NCBI GenBank assembly: GCA_965226235.1
Contig: OZ245335.1
Span: 1,488,001 to 1,552,000 of the forward strand
DNA from: CAYFZO01 sp965226235
GTDB taxonomy: Bacteria > Pseudomonadota > Gammaproteobacteria > Poriferisulfidales > Oxydemutatoraceae
DNA: 64,000 nucleotides
Reading direction: 5' to 3'
Shown here: one piece after another, positions 62,636 through 64,000 of the stretch
Position numbering within the stretch: position 1 is the stretch's first letter
Layout of the letters: the number at the start of each line of letters is the position of its first letter
Made by a program: the position numbers and the translations under genes
Notes under the pieces: generated by a model
What the model was told of the DNA's origin: nothing
Databases searched by the model: none
Seen by the model: only the letters and a program-made list of their open reading frames with translations

Positions 62636-63469
62636 TTAGTGTTTTTCATGGGCCATGCCCAGGTAGACGATGGTGAGGACCATAAAGATAAAAGCCTGCA
62701 AGGTTACGACCAGCAGGTGAAAGATCAGCCACGCGAGGTCGAGGGCGACCTGCATCGGCAGCCACAACAGCGCGCCGAGTCCGACGGCCATGGTGCCACC
62801 GATCAACGCGATGAGCAAAAACACCAGTTCGCCGGCGAACAGATTGCCGAACAACCGCAGGCCCAGGCTCAGCGGTTTGGCCAACTCTTCGATTACAGAC
62901 ATGACGATGTTGATCGGAATCAGGAACTTGCCGAAGGGGTGGAACAGGAACATTTTCAGATAGCCGACTGGCCCCTTGATCTTGATGTTGTAAAAGATGA
63001 TCAACGCAAACACGGTCAGGGAAAGACCCAGCGTCGCATTGAGATCGGTGGTGGGCACCACCTTGAGATACTCTATGCCGACCAGCCTCCCGATCTCCGG
63101 TAGCAAATCCACGGGCACCAGGTCCATGACGTTCATCATCAGCACCCAGAGGAAGATTGTCAGCGCCAGCGGCCCGATGATCGGGCTGGCTTTCTGGAAG
63201 ACATCGCTGATCTGCTTGTTGACGAATTCAACCAGCATCTCGGCGACGTTCACCGCGCCCGAGGGTGTCCGCGCGGTAGCCTTGCAGCCGATGCGCCGGC
63301 CGACCAAAACGATCAGTGCCCCGAGGAGAAAGCTGAAAAACAGGGTGTCCACGTGCAGGGACCAGAATCCTGCCGCATGGTGCGTGACCGGGTCGCAGTC
63401 TCCATAGCACAGGTTGGTCAGGTGGTGTTGGACGTATTCGACCGAAGTAAGTTGCTCTTGTTGTTTCAC
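62636..63469 (-). CDS. atpB: ATP synthase subunit a
   Basis: Stator channel of Fo, 277 residues, five to six membrane helices. The essential Arg lies in SLGLRLFGNLFAGELVF near 207-223. C-terminal HLLVVTLQAFIFMVLTIVYL is conserved. The N-terminal extension with VQHHLTNLCYGDCD is typical of gammaproteobacterial a subunits. Confidence 0.97.
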   Translation of the reverse strand: MKQQEQLTSVEYVQHHLTNLCYGDCDPVTHHAAGFWSLHVDTLFFSFLLGALIVLVGRRIGCKATARTPSGAVNVAEMLVEFVNKQISDVFQKASPIIGPLALTIFLWVLMMNVMDLVPVDLLPEIGRLVGIEYLKVVPTTDLNATLGLSLTVFALIIFYNIKIKGPVGYLKMFLFHPFGKFLIPINIVMSVIEELAKPLSLGLRLFGNLFAGELVFLLIALIGGTMAVGLGALLWLPMQVALDLAWLIFHLLVVTLQAFIFMVLTIVYLGMAHEKH

Positions 63470-63476
63470 GGCGAGG

Positions 63477-63860
63477 TCAGTTCTTCAGCGCGATGAGATG
63501 AAATACATATCCCAGATAAGCCAGTGCGAAAGCAGTTACCATGGGGAGCGGGGCGAGGTCGAGCACGAGGATTCCGAACCAGAAAAAAACCAAAACCAGC
63601 AACAGGCGCAGGGCAACGCCCGGCAACATCATGCTTGCACCAACAGTTCTGTTTTGTCTCAATCTCCTGTCAAGGTTCTTGATTCTGAGCGCCAGCAATG
63701 CTGTCATAACGATCGCAGTCATTGCTCCGAAGGCTGAGGACAAAGCAGCCGCGGGGCTCTTCAGCAAGGCAAATCCGGCAATCGTCGCCGTTGAAATCAG
63801 GGCTTGCCGCGCGAGCACCTTGCACAGGCCAGCGTCGAGCAGTGAGGCGGATTGCTTCAA
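63477..63860 (-). CDS. atpI: ATP synthase subunit I (AtpI-like)
   Basis: Small hydrophobic protein, 127 residues, four probable membrane segments (e.g. STATIAGFALLKSPAAALSSAFGAMTAIV, LRLLLVLVFFWFGILVLDLAPLPMVTAFALAYLGYVFHLIAL). Accessory to Fo assembly. The start is TTG 63860, overlapping the upstream gene's stop (TTGA); no better start is visible. Confidence 0.85.
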   Translation of the reverse strand: MKQSASLLDAGLCKVLARQALISTATIAGFALLKSPAAALSSAFGAMTAIVMTALLALRIKNLDRRLRQNRTVGASMMLPGVALRLLLVLVFFWFGILVLDLAPLPMVTAFALAYLGYVFHLIALKN

Positions 63861-64000
63861 GCCAACAATTTATAGACTTTCAGCATGCCGCCAACCAAAC
63901 CCAGAATGCCGAATAGTAGCATGAAGATTGGATTTTTATCAAGCCAGACATCGACCCAGTACCCGAGGAAGAAGCCGCTGATGACCATCGATGCGAGTAA
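63857..64000 (-). CDS. atpZ: AtpZ/AtpI-family small membrane protein, 5' end outside the window
   Basis: The last 47 codons are visible, ending LLGILGLVGGMLKVYKLLA-like sequence before the stop at 63857. The visible part reads SGFFLGYWVDVWLDKNP, FMLLFGILGLVGGMLKVY, the two-helix pattern with GYWVD and KNP turn of AtpZ (Mg/Ca-linked ATP synthase accessory). Coupled to atpI. The start lies beyond 64000. Confidence 0.8.
   Translation of the reverse strand, partial: LLASMVISGFFLGYWVDVWLDKNPIFMLLFGILGLVGGMLKVYKLLA

Noticed and set aside
62291..63103. 270-codon plus-strand ORF opposite atpE/atpB
   Set aside because: His/Gln/Asp-rich antisense shadow of membrane-protein genes.

Overview
This window is a chromosomal segment of a gammaproteobacterium. 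The housekeeping order is typical of that class: algC-argB-pyrE at the left, hisBHAFE-tatABC-gpmI in the middle, and atpZIBEFHAGDC-glmUS on the minus strand at the right. Cytochrome c4, DsbA, Fis, AmpG and ATP synthase all read as gammaproteobacterial. The heavy load of IS remnants, dispersed palindromic repeats and decayed genes resembles genomes of sulfur-oxidising gammaproteobacteria and their symbionts, but this lineage guess rests on memory and is weak.

Layout. 1-21.9 kb is mostly core: algC (cut by the window edge), argB, a mobile-looking type II restriction-modification pair between inverted repeats with an IS5-like transposase remnant, pyrE, a TIGR01777 epimerase, xthA, an AmpG-type transporter, cytochrome c4, dsbA, fis, acylphosphatase, dtd, proline iminopeptidase, a 1.44-kb tandem duplication carrying two LpxL-like acyltransferases, then the his, tat and gpmI genes. 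21.9-30.3 kb is a minus-strand defence-type operon: a C5-cytosine methyltransferase, a 984-residue protein with two GHKL ATPase modules (MORC/Hsp90-like at the N-terminus, histidine-kinase-like at the C-terminus), a receiver-domain protein with a novel C-terminal part, an unknown protein, a second DNA methyltransferase and a PD-(D/E)xK nuclease. This is the best candidate for an undescribed system. 30.4-35.2 kb holds a dead integrase-type transposase, a partly broken sulfotransferase/glycosyltransferase cluster, an IS481-like remnant and an HNH nuclease fragment.

35.5-45.1 kb is a type I restriction locus: hsdM, a HepT-like gene, a MntA-like nucleotidyltransferase fused in frame to HsdS, a GIY-YIG protein, a chimeric hsdR/hsdS mini-gene, a frameshifted hypothetical gene, an ImmA/IrrE protease with a DUF4411 partner, an hsdR that has lost its helicase core, another nucleotidyltransferase, repeats and an integrase scrap. 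45.9-50.3 kb is a non-coding stretch. Its first 1.2 kb is a collinear copy of 44.07-45.06 kb riddled with small insertions, which could be decay or uncorrected long-read sequence. A frameshifted IS1380 copy follows (50.3-52.1 kb), then three small genes including a retropepsin-like protease.

53.2-64 kb returns to core: glmS, glmU, a repeat-bounded intergenic region and the complete F1Fo ATP synthase operon, whose first gene runs off the window.

The accessory regions carry three DNA-modification loci of different types. One looks intact (21.9-30.3 kb, apart from an IS scrap), one looks intact but ends inside an inverted repeat (2.7-4.3 kb), and one has a disabled nuclease subunit (35.5-44.3 kb).
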